64,000 nt of DNA from Bradyrhizobium roseum (GTDB lineage: Bacteria; Pseudomonadota; Alphaproteobacteria; Rhizobiales; Xanthobacteraceae). The stretch is taken from contig NZ_CP129212.1 in the NCBI RefSeq assembly GCF_030413175.1, positions 3,968,001-4,032,000 of the forward strand, in the 5' to 3' direction. Below the pieces are notes generated by a model. The model was not told where the DNA came from. It saw nothing but the letters and a program-made list of their open reading frames with translations, and made no database searches. Shown here one piece after another: positions 25,967 through 34,765 of this stretch. Made by a program: the position numbers and the translations under genes. Position 1 is the stretch's first letter. Each line of letters starts with the position of its first letter.

Positions 25967-28489
25967 TCACCAAAGCCCGCCCGGCCGCATGATATTGCCG
26001 CTTTCAGGCTGATAGGCCGGCGGATATCCCGGCTGATAGCCGCCTTGCGGATATCCCTGTTGCGGCATCCGGCCGTCGGCATCCGCCACGCCGATGACGG
26101 AGTAATTATCCGGCGGCGCGGTGCCCGGCTTGAAGGCTTCGAGAATGCCGCCGCCGCCCGGACCGGCCCGCATGCCGCTCCTGGGATCGACGCGCACCAG
26201 CTTGATGCCGGCCGGCACCTTGAAGGGGATCGCCGGCTTGTCGGCGAGCGCGAGTTTGAGGAAATCCTTGGCGATCGGCGCGGCCAGATGGCCGCCGGTC
26301 ATGCCGCGACCGAGATTGCGCGGCTTGTCGAAGCCGACATAGATGCCGACCACGAGGTCCGGCGAGAAGCCGATGAACCAGGCGTCCTTTTCGTCGTTGG
26401 TGGTGCCGGTCTTGCCGGCGATCGGCTTGCCGACTTCCTTGACCACGGTCGCTGTGCCGGCCTGCACCACATATTCCATCATCGAGGTGATCTGGTAGGC
26501 CGTCATCGGATCGAGCACCTGCTCGCGGCGGTCGACGAGCTGCGGCTCGGGCTGGTTCTTCCAGCCGCCCGGCGCATCGCAGCCGCGGCATTCGCGGGCG
26601 TCGTGCTTGAAGATGGTATGGCCGTAGCGGTCCTGGATGCGATCGATCAACGTCGGCTTCACCCGTCGGCCGCCATTGGCGAACATCGAATACGCCGTCA
26701 CCATCCGCATCACCGTGGTTTCGCCGGCGCCAAGCGCATAGGAAAGATAGTTCGGCAGATCGTCATACACACCGAACCGCTTGGAGTATTCGCCGATCAA
26801 GGGCATGCCGATGTCCTGCGCCAGCCGCACCGTCACCGTGTTCAGCGAATTCTTCAGCGCGTTGCGCAGGGTGACCGGGCCCTGATATTTGCCGGAGGAA
26901 TAGTTTTCCGGACGCCAGACGCCGGCACCCTGCCCCTGGTCGATCTCGATCGGCGCGTCAACCACGACGGTCGACGGCGTATAGCCGTTGTCCATCGCCG
27001 CCGAATAGACCAGCGGCTTGAAGGACGATCCCGGCTGCCGATAGGCTTGCGTGGCGCGGTTGAACTGACTCTGGTCGAACGAGAAGCCGCCGACCATCGC
27101 GAGCACGCGGCCGGTCCAGGGGTCCATTGCGACCATGGCGCCAGACACTTCCGGCAACTGGCGCAGCCGGTACTGGCCCTCGACCGGCTTGCCTTCCTTG
27201 TCGAACAGCGGGTCGGCATAGATCACGTCGCCGGCGGCGAGCACCTGCGCCACCGAGGTCGGGGTCCTGCCCTTTGCGGGTCCTGAGGCGGCCCTGGCCC
27301 AGCGCACGCCGTCGAGGGTGATGATGCCGGTCTGGCGCTGCTTGCTGACCGCGCCACCAAGCTCGCGGCCCGGCTGGAAGCCGATCCGCGCCGACTGGTC
27401 GGAGGTCTCCAGCACCACCGCCATCCGCCACGGCGAGATATCGCTGAGCGCTTTGACGTCGGAGAGTTTGACGCCCCAGTCGCCGGAGATGTCGAGCTTG
27501 GACGGCGCGCCGCGCCAGCCGCTGGCTTCGTCATACTTGACGAGCCCGGCGACCATGGCCTTGCGCGCCATCACCTGCATCTTCGGGTCGAGCGTGGCGC
27601 GGACCGACAGCCCGCCTTCATACAGCTTCTTTTCGCCGTAGCGCTCAAAGATGTCGCGGCGGACTTCCTCGGCGAAATACTCGCCGGCGAAGATATGCGC
27701 GCCGTTGCCGCGGCTGGTGACGTTGAGCGTTTCCTTGCGGGCCTTGTCGGCGTCGGCCTGCTTGATCCAGCCGTTTTCGACCAAACGGTCGACCACGTAG
27801 TTGCGCCGCTCGACCGCGCGGTCGCGGTTACGCACCGGATGCAGCGCCGCCGGCGCCTTGGGCAGTGCCGCCAGATAGGACGCTTCCGCGATCGTGAGCT
27901 CGTTTACCGACTTGTCGAAATAGACCAGCGATGCGGCGGCGATTCCGTAAGCGCCAAGGCCGAGATAGATTTCGTTGAGATAGAGCTCGAGGATGCGGTC
28001 CTTCGAATAGGCGCGCTCGATGCGCATCGCCAGCAAGGCTTCCTTGATCTTGCGCGTGAACGACACTTCGTTGGTCAAAAGAAAGTTCTTCGCGACCTGC
28101 TGGGTGATGGTCGAGGCGCCCTGCGGACGCCTGTTGGAACCAAAGTTCTGCGCATACACCACGGCCGCGCGCGCCATGCCGGTGAAGTCGATGCCGCCAT
28201 GCTCGTAGAAGTTCTTGTCCTCGGCCGCCAGGAACGCGTTGATGACGAGCTTCGGCACCGCCTGGATCGGCAGATAGAGCCGGCGCTCCTTGGAATACTC
28301 GCCCATCAGCGCGCCGTCCGACGCATGGACGCGTGTCATCACCGGAGGTTCGTAATCCTGAAGCTGTGAATAGTCGGGCAAGTCCTTGGAGAAATGCCAG
28401 ATCGCGCCCGCCACGCCGGCTACGCCGACCAGGAACACGACGGTCCCGGCGGCGAACAGGAAACCCAAAAACCGGACCAGCAAGCGCAT
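25967..28489 (-). CDS. mrcA: Penicillin-binding protein 1A (upstream tandem copy)
   Basis: 840-residue paralogue of the next gene downstream. The start MRLLVRFLGFLFAAG matches the other copy's start; a longer frame from 28537 is ignored. GT51 text AAEDKNFYEHGGID, transpeptidase serine motif SSFK in RQPGSSFKPLVY, SLN in LKNSLNTV and KTG in GKTGTTNDEK are intact. Similarity to the other copy continues about 20 bases upstream of the ATG (GGTTGGAA...TTCG), marking one edge of the duplicated unit. The tail here is Gly/Tyr/Pro rich (QGYPQGGYQPGYPP). It follows the amidase gene by about 240 bp. Confidence 0.96.
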   Translation of the reverse strand: MRLLVRFLGFLFAAGTVVFLVGVAGVAGAIWHFSKDLPDYSQLQDYEPPVMTRVHASDGALMGEYSKERRLYLPIQAVPKLVINAFLAAEDKNFYEHGGIDFTGMARAAVVYAQNFGSNRRPQGASTITQQVAKNFLLTNEVSFTRKIKEALLAMRIERAYSKDRILELYLNEIYLGLGAYGIAAASLVYFDKSVNELTIAEASYLAALPKAPAALHPVRNRDRAVERRNYVVDRLVENGWIKQADADKARKETLNVTSRGNGAHIFAGEYFAEEVRRDIFERYGEKKLYEGGLSVRATLDPKMQVMARKAMVAGLVKYDEASGWRGAPSKLDISGDWGVKLSDVKALSDISPWRMAVVLETSDQSARIGFQPGRELGGAVSKQRQTGIITLDGVRWARAASGPAKGRTPTSVAQVLAAGDVIYADPLFDKEGKPVEGQYRLRQLPEVSGAMVAMDPWTGRVLAMVGGFSFDQSQFNRATQAYRQPGSSFKPLVYSAAMDNGYTPSTVVVDAPIEIDQGQGAGVWRPENYSSGKYQGPVTLRNALKNSLNTVTVRLAQDIGMPLIGEYSKRFGVYDDLPNYLSYALGAGETTVMRMVTAYSMFANGGRRVKPTLIDRIQDRYGHTIFKHDARECRGCDAPGGWKNQPEPQLVDRREQVLDPMTAYQITSMMEYVVQAGTATVVKEVGKPIAGKTGTTNDEKDAWFIGFSPDLVVGIYVGFDKPRNLGRGMTGGHLAAPIAKDFLKLALADKPAIPFKVPAGIKLVRVDPRSGMRAGPGGGGILEAFKPGTAPPDNYSVIGVADADGRMPQQGYPQGGYQPGYPPAYQPESGNIMRPGGLW

Positions 28490-28731
28490 TATCGAAGTTC
28501 CGTTCCAACCCTGTCCGCCGAAATCTGCGGCGTCCATCCTAACACGGCCACCCCGGTAAACGGGCCGCCGTCACGCGGTCGAACATATCAAAGGGTCCGG
28601 CGGACAATATTGACCGATTCCGAAGACCAGCAGTCGATTTTCTATACCGTTGCCGCTGTGGCCAAACTAGGGCTTCGGCCACTGGAAAGCACGCTTATCC
28701 GCCTGCGCTTACGTCAGGCGTACGGCAATTT

Positions 28732-30084
28732 TTACTTGGCCGGCCCGGCAGTTGCCAGCCGCTTGGCCAAAAATGCATCAATCGCCTGCGCCATCGCCCC
28801 GACCGTCCGGTTCCGCCAGCTTTCCGAGACCAGGTGTTCGAGGTCGCCCTTGTTCGAGACGTAGCCGAGTTCGACCAGGACAGAGGGCACGTCGGGGGCC
28901 TTCAGCACCCGAAAACCGGCCGATTTCAGCGGATGCTTGTGCATGCGGACCGTGGTCTTCATTTCACCCATCAGCACCCGCGCGAACCGGTTCGAGAAGG
29001 TCTTGGTTTCCCGCTGCACCAGATCGATCAGGATGTCGGCGACGTCGGTCGGCTCGTCGGCGAGACTGACCCCGCCGATGGCGTCCGACTTGTTCTCCGC
29101 GTCTGCCAGCCGCTCGGCCTCGCTGTCGGTCGCCTTTTCCGACAGCGTATAGATGGTGGCGCCCTGGGCGTCGCCCTCGCCACGCCGCAAGGCATCGGCA
29201 TGGATCGAGATGAACAGCGCTGCCGCCTCGTTGCGCGCGATCTTCACGCGGTCGCCGAGCGCAACGAAGGTGTCATCCGTCCGGGTCATGACGATACGGT
29301 ACTTGCCCGACTTCTCGAGCCGGTCGCGCAGCGCCAGCCCGAACGTCAGCACCAGGTTCTTTTCCATGATGTCGTTGCCGCCGGCCTCGGTGCCGTTGTC
29401 GGCGCCGCCATGACCGGGATCGATCACGACCACCGGCCTTTTATCCGGCGGCGACGCCGGCGCGGCCGGCGCGTCGACCTTCGCGACCGCGGCGTTGGCC
29501 TCGGCAATTCCCGGACGCAATTCGGGCCGGTTTTCGGGCGCCAGCGCTTGCACAAAGGCGGTGCGGTCGACCTCCTCGAATTCGAGCACCAGCCGCGGCG
29601 GCTGGCCGTTAGCCGCCTCCAGCACATAGGATTTGGCGATTCTGGCCGGGCCGTTCAGGTCGAACACGATCCGCGACCCGCCCGGCATGACCAGACCGTA
29701 GCGAAACGCCTTGACCAGCCCCCGCCCTGTCGCGCCGGCTGCAGCCGGAAGCTGGAAATTGATCTGGTTGAGGTCGACGATCACGCGATACGGGTCCGCG
29801 AGCGTGAACGCCCGAAACTGAACCGGTTTGTCGAGATCGAGAATGAAGCGGGTCTGTTTGGCATCGCCAGCCAGGCGCGCGTCAGAAGCGACGGGGAAGT
29901 TCGATACCGGCGCCGGGCTCGGGATGACGGCCGGCCCCTGATAGAGAGGAGTCTGATAGGCGGGCGGCGGTTGATAGGCCGGTGCCTGCGCAAAGCTGGG
30001 GCCGATCAACGGGACGCACAGCAATGCTGCGGCGCACAATAGACCACATCCCAGCAAAACAGGCTGATTTGAACGGCTCGCCAA
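28732..30084 (-). CDS. N-acetylmuramoyl-L-alanine amidase (AMIN + Amidase_3)
   Basis: 450-residue periplasmic AmiC-type enzyme that cleaves the bond between MurNAc and the stem peptide at division sites. Signal peptide at 1 to about 32 (LLCAAALLCVPLIGPSFAQ), an AMIN targeting domain (about 50-160: FILDLDKPVQFRAFTLADPYRV), and a catalytic Zn amidase domain (about 218-440) with Zn ligands in IDPGHGG and SIHAD and the end motif PSVLVELGYVSNKGD. It heads a minus-strand cell-wall block with two PBP1A genes. Confidence 0.94.
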   Translation of the reverse strand: MASRSNQPVLLGCGLLCAAALLCVPLIGPSFAQAPAYQPPPAYQTPLYQGPAVIPSPAPVSNFPVASDARLAGDAKQTRFILDLDKPVQFRAFTLADPYRVIVDLNQINFQLPAAAGATGRGLVKAFRYGLVMPGGSRIVFDLNGPARIAKSYVLEAANGQPPRLVLEFEEVDRTAFVQALAPENRPELRPGIAEANAAVAKVDAPAAPASPPDKRPVVVIDPGHGGADNGTEAGGNDIMEKNLVLTFGLALRDRLEKSGKYRIVMTRTDDTFVALGDRVKIARNEAAALFISIHADALRRGEGDAQGATIYTLSEKATDSEAERLADAENKSDAIGGVSLADEPTDVADILIDLVQRETKTFSNRFARVLMGEMKTTVRMHKHPLKSAGFRVLKAPDVPSVLVELGYVSNKGDLEHLVSESWRNRTVGAMAQAIDAFLAKRLATAGPAK

Positions 30085-30221
30085 CGATTCGGTGCCTCCG
30101 GAAGAGCCTTCACTTACCGCAATAGGAGTGCAGGGTTAATTGGACCTTAAGGGCGAATCTGTGAAAAGAGGTGAGTGTTGCTGCCCTGCGACGCTTGGAA
30201 GCGGGTTCCATTGCGCTTCCC

Positions 30222-30250
30222 TTGCACGCAGGCGCCAATCCACGTATGTA
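30222..30250 (+). promoter_or_regulatory. Candidate rne promoter
   Basis: TTGCAC at 30222-30227, a 17-base spacer, then TATGTA at 30245-30250: a good sigma-70-like pair for this group. Transcription from here would give a leader of roughly 560 bases. Confidence 0.35.
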
Positions 30251-30638
30251 CGAGGTGCTGACGGCTAATACTCCCGGTTGTGTCGCGTTCAGCCTCCCGG
30301 TGCAGCGCCGGAACCTTCGAAGCCGAAGGAACCTGCGTCTTTCCCGACCCCTCCCCAGCCAGCGCCGCGCGCGGCTGACACGGAGGGGCGGTTTCGAGCC
30401 CGAGCGGCGTCCGGTCCCAGGTACTTTATGAGTACTTTTCCAGGGACGGTTTGAGACAAGGCAGAACCGAATATCCGGACCCCACACGGTCCGATATGCG
30501 ATGGCCGGTGGGCGTTCACGCGCCGAACCGGGCCTTCAGCGAAAGATACGGCGGTATCGTTCCGCCAACATGTTCAGACGGGCCGACGCTTGATGCGCCA
30601 GACTGTATTGCCGACCAGGTTCCACGGAAAGATCGCGC

Positions 30639-30666
30639 CGACGCGAAGCGAAAGCTTCGCACGTCG
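30639..30666 (+). promoter_or_regulatory. GAAA-tetraloop hairpin in the rne leader
   Basis: gcgaagc-gaaa-gcttcgc at 30643-30660, extended by cgac/gtcg at the base. This is a stable stem with a GNRA tetraloop, as in many regulatory RNAs. It is a candidate RNase E recognition or autoregulation element, by analogy only. Confidence 0.35.
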
Positions 30667-30815
30667 CCTCGCTCCGGCGGCTCCCCGATCGGCGCGGCGC
30701 CAAGATGTGCGTTTTGGCCTTCCCCTCACCCCCGAATCAGGTGGACCGTCGCGTCACCGGGCCGCGCTACTTGCGCGCGCCATGCACCGCGCCCGCCGCC
30801 GTCAAGAGTTCCAAA

Positions 30816-33800
30816 ATGCCCAACAAGATGTTGATCGACGCCACCCACCCGGAAGAGACCCGGGTCGTTGTGGTCCGCGGCAACCGCGTCGAAGAATTTG
30901 ATTTCGAGACCGCCCAGCGCAAACAACTCCGCGGCAATATCTACCTCGCCAAGGTCACGCGCGTAGAGCCGTCGCTGCAGGCGGCGTTCATCGAATATGG
31001 CGGCAACCGCCATGGCTTCCTAGCGTTCAGCGAAATTCACCCGGATTATTATCAGATCCCGGTCGCCGACCGTCAGGCGCTGATCGAGGCCGATGAACGC
31101 GCGCATCGCGAGGCCGAGGAGGAAAGCGAGAATAGGTCGTCCAGCCGCCACCGCGGCCGGTCGCGCCACCGCAATGCCCGTCGCCGCGGCCATGGCGACC
31201 GCGTCCAGAGCGGCGTCGTCGAAGGCGCCGGCCAGGACCTCGCGCAGGCGGCCCAGCCCTATGAAGGCGAAGGCGACGCGCATCTGCACGACGGCGCCTA
31301 TGTCGGCGAAGTGCATCCGCACGATGCCGAGCATCGCGAGAATGATGCTGTGCATCATGAAGACGCGGCGCATGATCACGACGCGCTTGGTCGCGATCAC
31401 GACCATTCGCACGATCATGATGCTCACCACGACCGCGATCACCACCCCGAACAGGATTCGCAAAGTGCCGACTCACGGGCGGATGCCGCCGGTGAAAACC
31501 CGGCCCTGGAACCGGAAACCGGCGCGTCCGCCGGGGTGCCGGTAGAGGCGGCCGCCGCCGAGACGCCGGCCGAAGCCGTGCATGATCTGCACGCCCATGA
31601 CTTGCACGCCCATGACGAGCATCATGACGACGAACTGGCGCGTGAGAACGCGGCCTATGCCGAGGACGCGGCGCATGTCGAGCACGCCGGTGAGGGATAC
31701 GCGGTTGCGTCTTCCGACGAAGCCCGAGCGCCCGAGGGTGACGACGACGACGAAGACGACGAGGACGCCGAAGAGGAAGTCGTCGAATCGGTCGGCGGCG
31801 ACGACGTGCTCGAGGAAGTGCCCGAGCGCGCCTTCCGCCCACGCCGCCAGTACAAGATCCAGGAAGTCATCAAGCGCCGCCAGGTGATGCTGGTCCAGGT
31901 CGTCAAGGAAGAACGCGGCAACAAGGGCGCCGCGCTGACAACCTATCTGTCGCTGGCCGGCCGCTACGCCGTGCTGATGCCGAACACCGCCCGCGGCGGC
32001 GGCATCAGCCGCAAAATCACCTCGGCCCAGGACCGCTCGCGGCTGAAGGAAGTGGTGCAGGATCTCGACGTGCCGGAAGGCATGGGGATCATCCTTCGGA
32101 CCGCCGGCGCCGCGCGGACCAAGCCCGAGATCAAGCGCGACTTCGAATACCTGATCCGGATGTGGGAAACCGTCCGCGACATGACGCTGAAGTCGCAGGC
32201 CCCCACCCTCGTTTACGAGGAAGGCTCGCTGATCAAGCGTTCGCTGCGCGACCTCTACAACAAGGAGATCGACGAAATCCAGGTTGCCGGCCAGGCCGGC
32301 TACGACGAAGCCCGCGATTTCATGAAGATGCTGATGCCCTCGAACGTGCGGGCGGTGAAGCAGTATCGCGACGGCCAGCCGCTGTTCTCGCGGATGGGCG
32401 TCGAGAGCCAGCTCGACGCGATGTTCTCGCCGACCGTGCAACTGCGTTCCGGCGGCTACATCGTGATCAACCAGACCGAGGCGCTGGTCTCGATCGACGT
32501 CAACTCCGGCCGTTCGACCCGCGAACATCACATCGAGGACACTGCGCTCAAGACCAATCTGGAGGCGTCCGAGGAAGTGGCGCGGCAGTTGCGCCTGCGC
32601 GATCTCGCGGGCCTGATCGTCATCGACTTCATCGACATGGACGAGAAGCGCAACAACCGTGCGGTCGAGCGCAAGCTCTCCGACTGCCTGCGGCAGGACC
32701 GCGCGCGCATCCAGGTCGGCCGCATCTCGCATTTCGGCCTGTTGGAAATGTCGCGCCAGCGCATCCGCGCCAGCGTGCTGGAAAGCTCGACCGAGCCGTG
32801 CGCGATGTGCGGCGGCAGCGGGCATGTCCGTTCGGTCTCGTCGGTGGCGCTGCAATTGCTGCGCGGCATCGAAGAAATCCTGATGAAGGGCGCGACCCAC
32901 AATCTGGTGGTGCGGACCCGCACCGACGTCGCGCTCTATGTGCTGAACCACAAGCGCGGCCACCTGCGCGATCTGGAAAACGCTTTCAAGGTGTCGCTCG
33001 CCGTCAACGCTGATCCGACTGTGGCCGGCCAGCAATCGTTCATCATCGACCGCGGCGAACAGGTGCACACGCTGGAAGCCGCCAAGGCGTTGCTGGTGGC
33101 GCAGGCTGCAGCCTCCCCCCCGCAGGTCGAGGAGGCGTATGACGACGACGACGTATTCGACATCGAAACCGAATCCGAAGTCGAAACCGAAGAGACCGAG
33201 GGATTGACCGACGATGCCGCCGAGGCAGCCTCCAGTGAAGGCGAAAGCGAAGGCGACGGTCACCGCCGCAAGCGCCGCCGGCGCCGGCGCGGCCGCGGCG
33301 AGCCGCGCGATGGCGCCGCTCCGCGCGAGGACGGTGACGCGATGCCCGTTGCCGGCGAGGCCGTCGAAGGCGCGGCCGCCGAAGACGGTGAAACCGATGA
33401 GGATGAAGGCGACGAACAGCCCGGCACGCCCCGTGGCGATCAGGCCGCCAATGGCGAGCGACGTCCGCGCCGCCGCGGCCGTCGCGGCGGACGCCGCCGG
33501 CGTGGCGGCGAGCTGGAAGACGGACTGGCCGGATCGATCGCAGACGAACTGGGGCCGACACCGGCTCCGGAAGTGACCAGCGCTGTTGCCGATTTCGATG
33601 GCGGTTCGTTTGAGCCCGCACCATCGCTGGTGCAGGCCGCCGTTTCGTCCGAACCTGTCTCGCGGCCCACTGAGTTGCCGCAGCCTGCGGCCTACACCCA
33701 GCCTGAGCCGGTGGTGGTGAGCACGCCCGTTCCGTCGGCTCCCGCACCGTCCAGTGAAGAAGCCACGCAGGAATCCGAACGCGCCGCGGCGCCGCGGCGC

Positions 33801-33986
33801 TCGACCGTGCGCGAGAAGGTCAGCTTCGTGACCAGCGCGCCGGCCGAACCGACGCCCTCCGTAAGCCACAGCGCGCCTGAACCGGTCCATTCACCCGCTA
33901 CGGCCGAGCCGGCGCCAGCGGCATCAGACGAATCTGCGCCGCGCAAGGCGGGCTGGTGGTCGCGGCGCTTCGGCAGCGGCGAGTAA
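30816..33986 (+). CDS. rne: Ribonuclease E, with a large His/Asp/Glu-rich insertion in the S1 domain
   Basis: 1056-residue endoribonuclease, core of the degradosome and of rRNA/tRNA processing. The start MPNKMLIDATHPEETRV is the family start; upstream in-frame text is leader. The S1 domain begins RGNIYLAKVTRVEPSLQAAFIEYGGNRHGFLAF, is broken at about residues 92-335 by an acidic and His-rich stretch (HDHSHDHDAHHDRDHH), then resumes RRQYKIQEVIKRRQ. Catalytic Asp motifs SIDVNSGR (near 558) and IDFIDMDEKRN (near 602) and the Zn-link C662-x-x-C665 are present. The C-terminal third is disordered, with Arg-rich RNA-binding runs. Confidence 0.97.
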   Translation: MPNKMLIDATHPEETRVVVVRGNRVEEFDFETAQRKQLRGNIYLAKVTRVEPSLQAAFIEYGGNRHGFLAFSEIHPDYYQIPVADRQALIEADERAHREAEEESENRSSSRHRGRSRHRNARRRGHGDRVQSGVVEGAGQDLAQAAQPYEGEGDAHLHDGAYVGEVHPHDAEHRENDAVHHEDAAHDHDALGRDHDHSHDHDAHHDRDHHPEQDSQSADSRADAAGENPALEPETGASAGVPVEAAAAETPAEAVHDLHAHDLHAHDEHHDDELARENAAYAEDAAHVEHAGEGYAVASSDEARAPEGDDDDEDDEDAEEEVVESVGGDDVLEEVPERAFRPRRQYKIQEVIKRRQVMLVQVVKEERGNKGAALTTYLSLAGRYAVLMPNTARGGGISRKITSAQDRSRLKEVVQDLDVPEGMGIILRTAGAARTKPEIKRDFEYLIRMWETVRDMTLKSQAPTLVYEEGSLIKRSLRDLYNKEIDEIQVAGQAGYDEARDFMKMLMPSNVRAVKQYRDGQPLFSRMGVESQLDAMFSPTVQLRSGGYIVINQTEALVSIDVNSGRSTREHHIEDTALKTNLEASEEVARQLRLRDLAGLIVIDFIDMDEKRNNRAVERKLSDCLRQDRARIQVGRISHFGLLEMSRQRIRASVLESSTEPCAMCGGSGHVRSVSSVALQLLRGIEEILMKGATHNLVVRTRTDVALYVLNHKRGHLRDLENAFKVSLAVNADPTVAGQQSFIIDRGEQVHTLEAAKALLVAQAAASPPQVEEAYDDDDVFDIETESEVETEETEGLTDDAAEAASSEGESEGDGHRRKRRRRRRGRGEPRDGAAPREDGDAMPVAGEAVEGAAAEDGETDEDEGDEQPGTPRGDQAANGERRPRRRGRRGGRRRRGGELEDGLAGSIADELGPTPAPEVTSAVADFDGGSFEPAPSLVQAAVSSEPVSRPTELPQPAAYTQPEPVVVSTPVPSAPAPSSEEATQESERAAAPRRSTVREKVSFVTSAPAEPTPSVSHSAPEPVHSPATAEPAPAASDESAPRKAGWWSRRFGSGE

Positions 33987-34002
33987 GGATCGGCAGAAAA
34001 GA

Positions 34003-34034
34003 AAACCGCCCGGCGAAAACCGGGCGGTTTTTTT
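34003..34034 (+). terminator. Rho-independent terminator of rne
   Basis: Stem AAACCGCCCGG / CCGGGCGGTTT (34003-34013 and 34020-34030), loop cgaaaa, followed by a run of seven T, 17 bases after the rne stop. A textbook intrinsic terminator. Confidence 0.92.
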
Positions 34035-34095
34035 GTACGTCTCGCAGGGATGCGCTCCCTCTGATCGCCGTCGCAGGCGGCGTAGTGGCCGAGGC

Positions 34096-34713
34096 TCAGC
34101 CGCGCGGGTCGAAAAACCGCCGCACCGCCGGTACCAGCGCGGCGCCGAGCGCGTTCTTGATCAGCGACGCCGCGATGAACGGTGCGATGCCCACCAGCCA
34201 CGCCTTTTCAACACCGAGTTTCATGCCGAACGCCAGCCAGCCGAATCCGGCGGCGAGAATGAGGATGTGTCCGAGCGCCATCGCCACGAACAGCCGAAAC
34301 ACCGACCGGTCCCAGCCGCGCTCCGCCAGCCATCCCGTCACGAAGGCCGCAGCCACGAAGCCGAAGAGATAGCCGGCCGTCGGACCAACCAGCGGCGCGA
34401 GACCGCCGACGGGGCCTGCGAACACCGGAAATCCGATCGCGCCTTCGGCGAGATAGGCGACGGTCGTCGCACTGCCGAGCCGCCAGCCATAGGTCGCGCC
34501 GATCACCAGCACGACCAGCGTCTGCAGCGTCATCGGCACATAGGGCAACGGGAGATTGACCTTGGCCGACAAGGTCAACAGCGCCGTTCCCAGCACGACC
34601 AGAACCACGCTGCGCAACAACGCGGACGAACCGTCGGCGCGATGCGGCCACAGCACGGCGGCAAGCGGATAATGCGGCGACACGACGGATTCAGGCAGGA
34701 TTCTCGCAGACAT
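34096..34713 (-). CDS. bioY: Biotin transporter substrate-binding subunit BioY
   Basis: 205-residue membrane S-component that captures biotin for uptake. BioY signature text: LPLPYVPMTLQTLVVLVIGATYGWRLG and GAIGFPVFAGPVGGLAPLVGPTAGYLFGF. About six helices. The start ATG at 34713 has CGGAG upstream; the longer frame to 34926 enters the aminotransferase gene. No bioM/bioN genes are adjacent, so it either works alone or with ECF modules elsewhere. It lies 52 bp downstream of an aminotransferase gene. Confidence 0.93.
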   Translation of the reverse strand: MSARILPESVVSPHYPLAAVLWPHRADGSSALLRSVVLVVLGTALLTLSAKVNLPLPYVPMTLQTLVVLVIGATYGWRLGSATTVAYLAEGAIGFPVFAGPVGGLAPLVGPTAGYLFGFVAAAFVTGWLAERGWDRSVFRLFVAMALGHILILAAGFGWLAFGMKLGVEKAWLVGIAPFIAASLIKNALGAALVPAVRRFFDPRG

Positions 34714-34765
34714 GTAGGCTCCGGTTGATGGCAGGTGAGAAAGATTCGGTGACGGACGGACGGCG

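Larger units (their letters stand above)
30085..30815 (+). promoter_or_regulatory. Long gene-free leader region of rne
   Basis: 731 bp with no convincing gene between the amidase start and the rne start. It holds the candidate rne promoter (30222-30250) and a GNRA-capped hairpin (30639-30666). The predicted untranslated leader is more than 500 bases. Long structured leaders let RNase E control its own message in Escherichia coli, and the same logic is inferred here. Confidence 0.5.

Noticed and set aside
31473..33890. 805-codon open frame on the minus strand across rne
   Set aside because: It is the antisense shadow of rne in high-GC DNA; it reads as low-complexity text and has no family motif, while the plus strand has all RNase E motifs.
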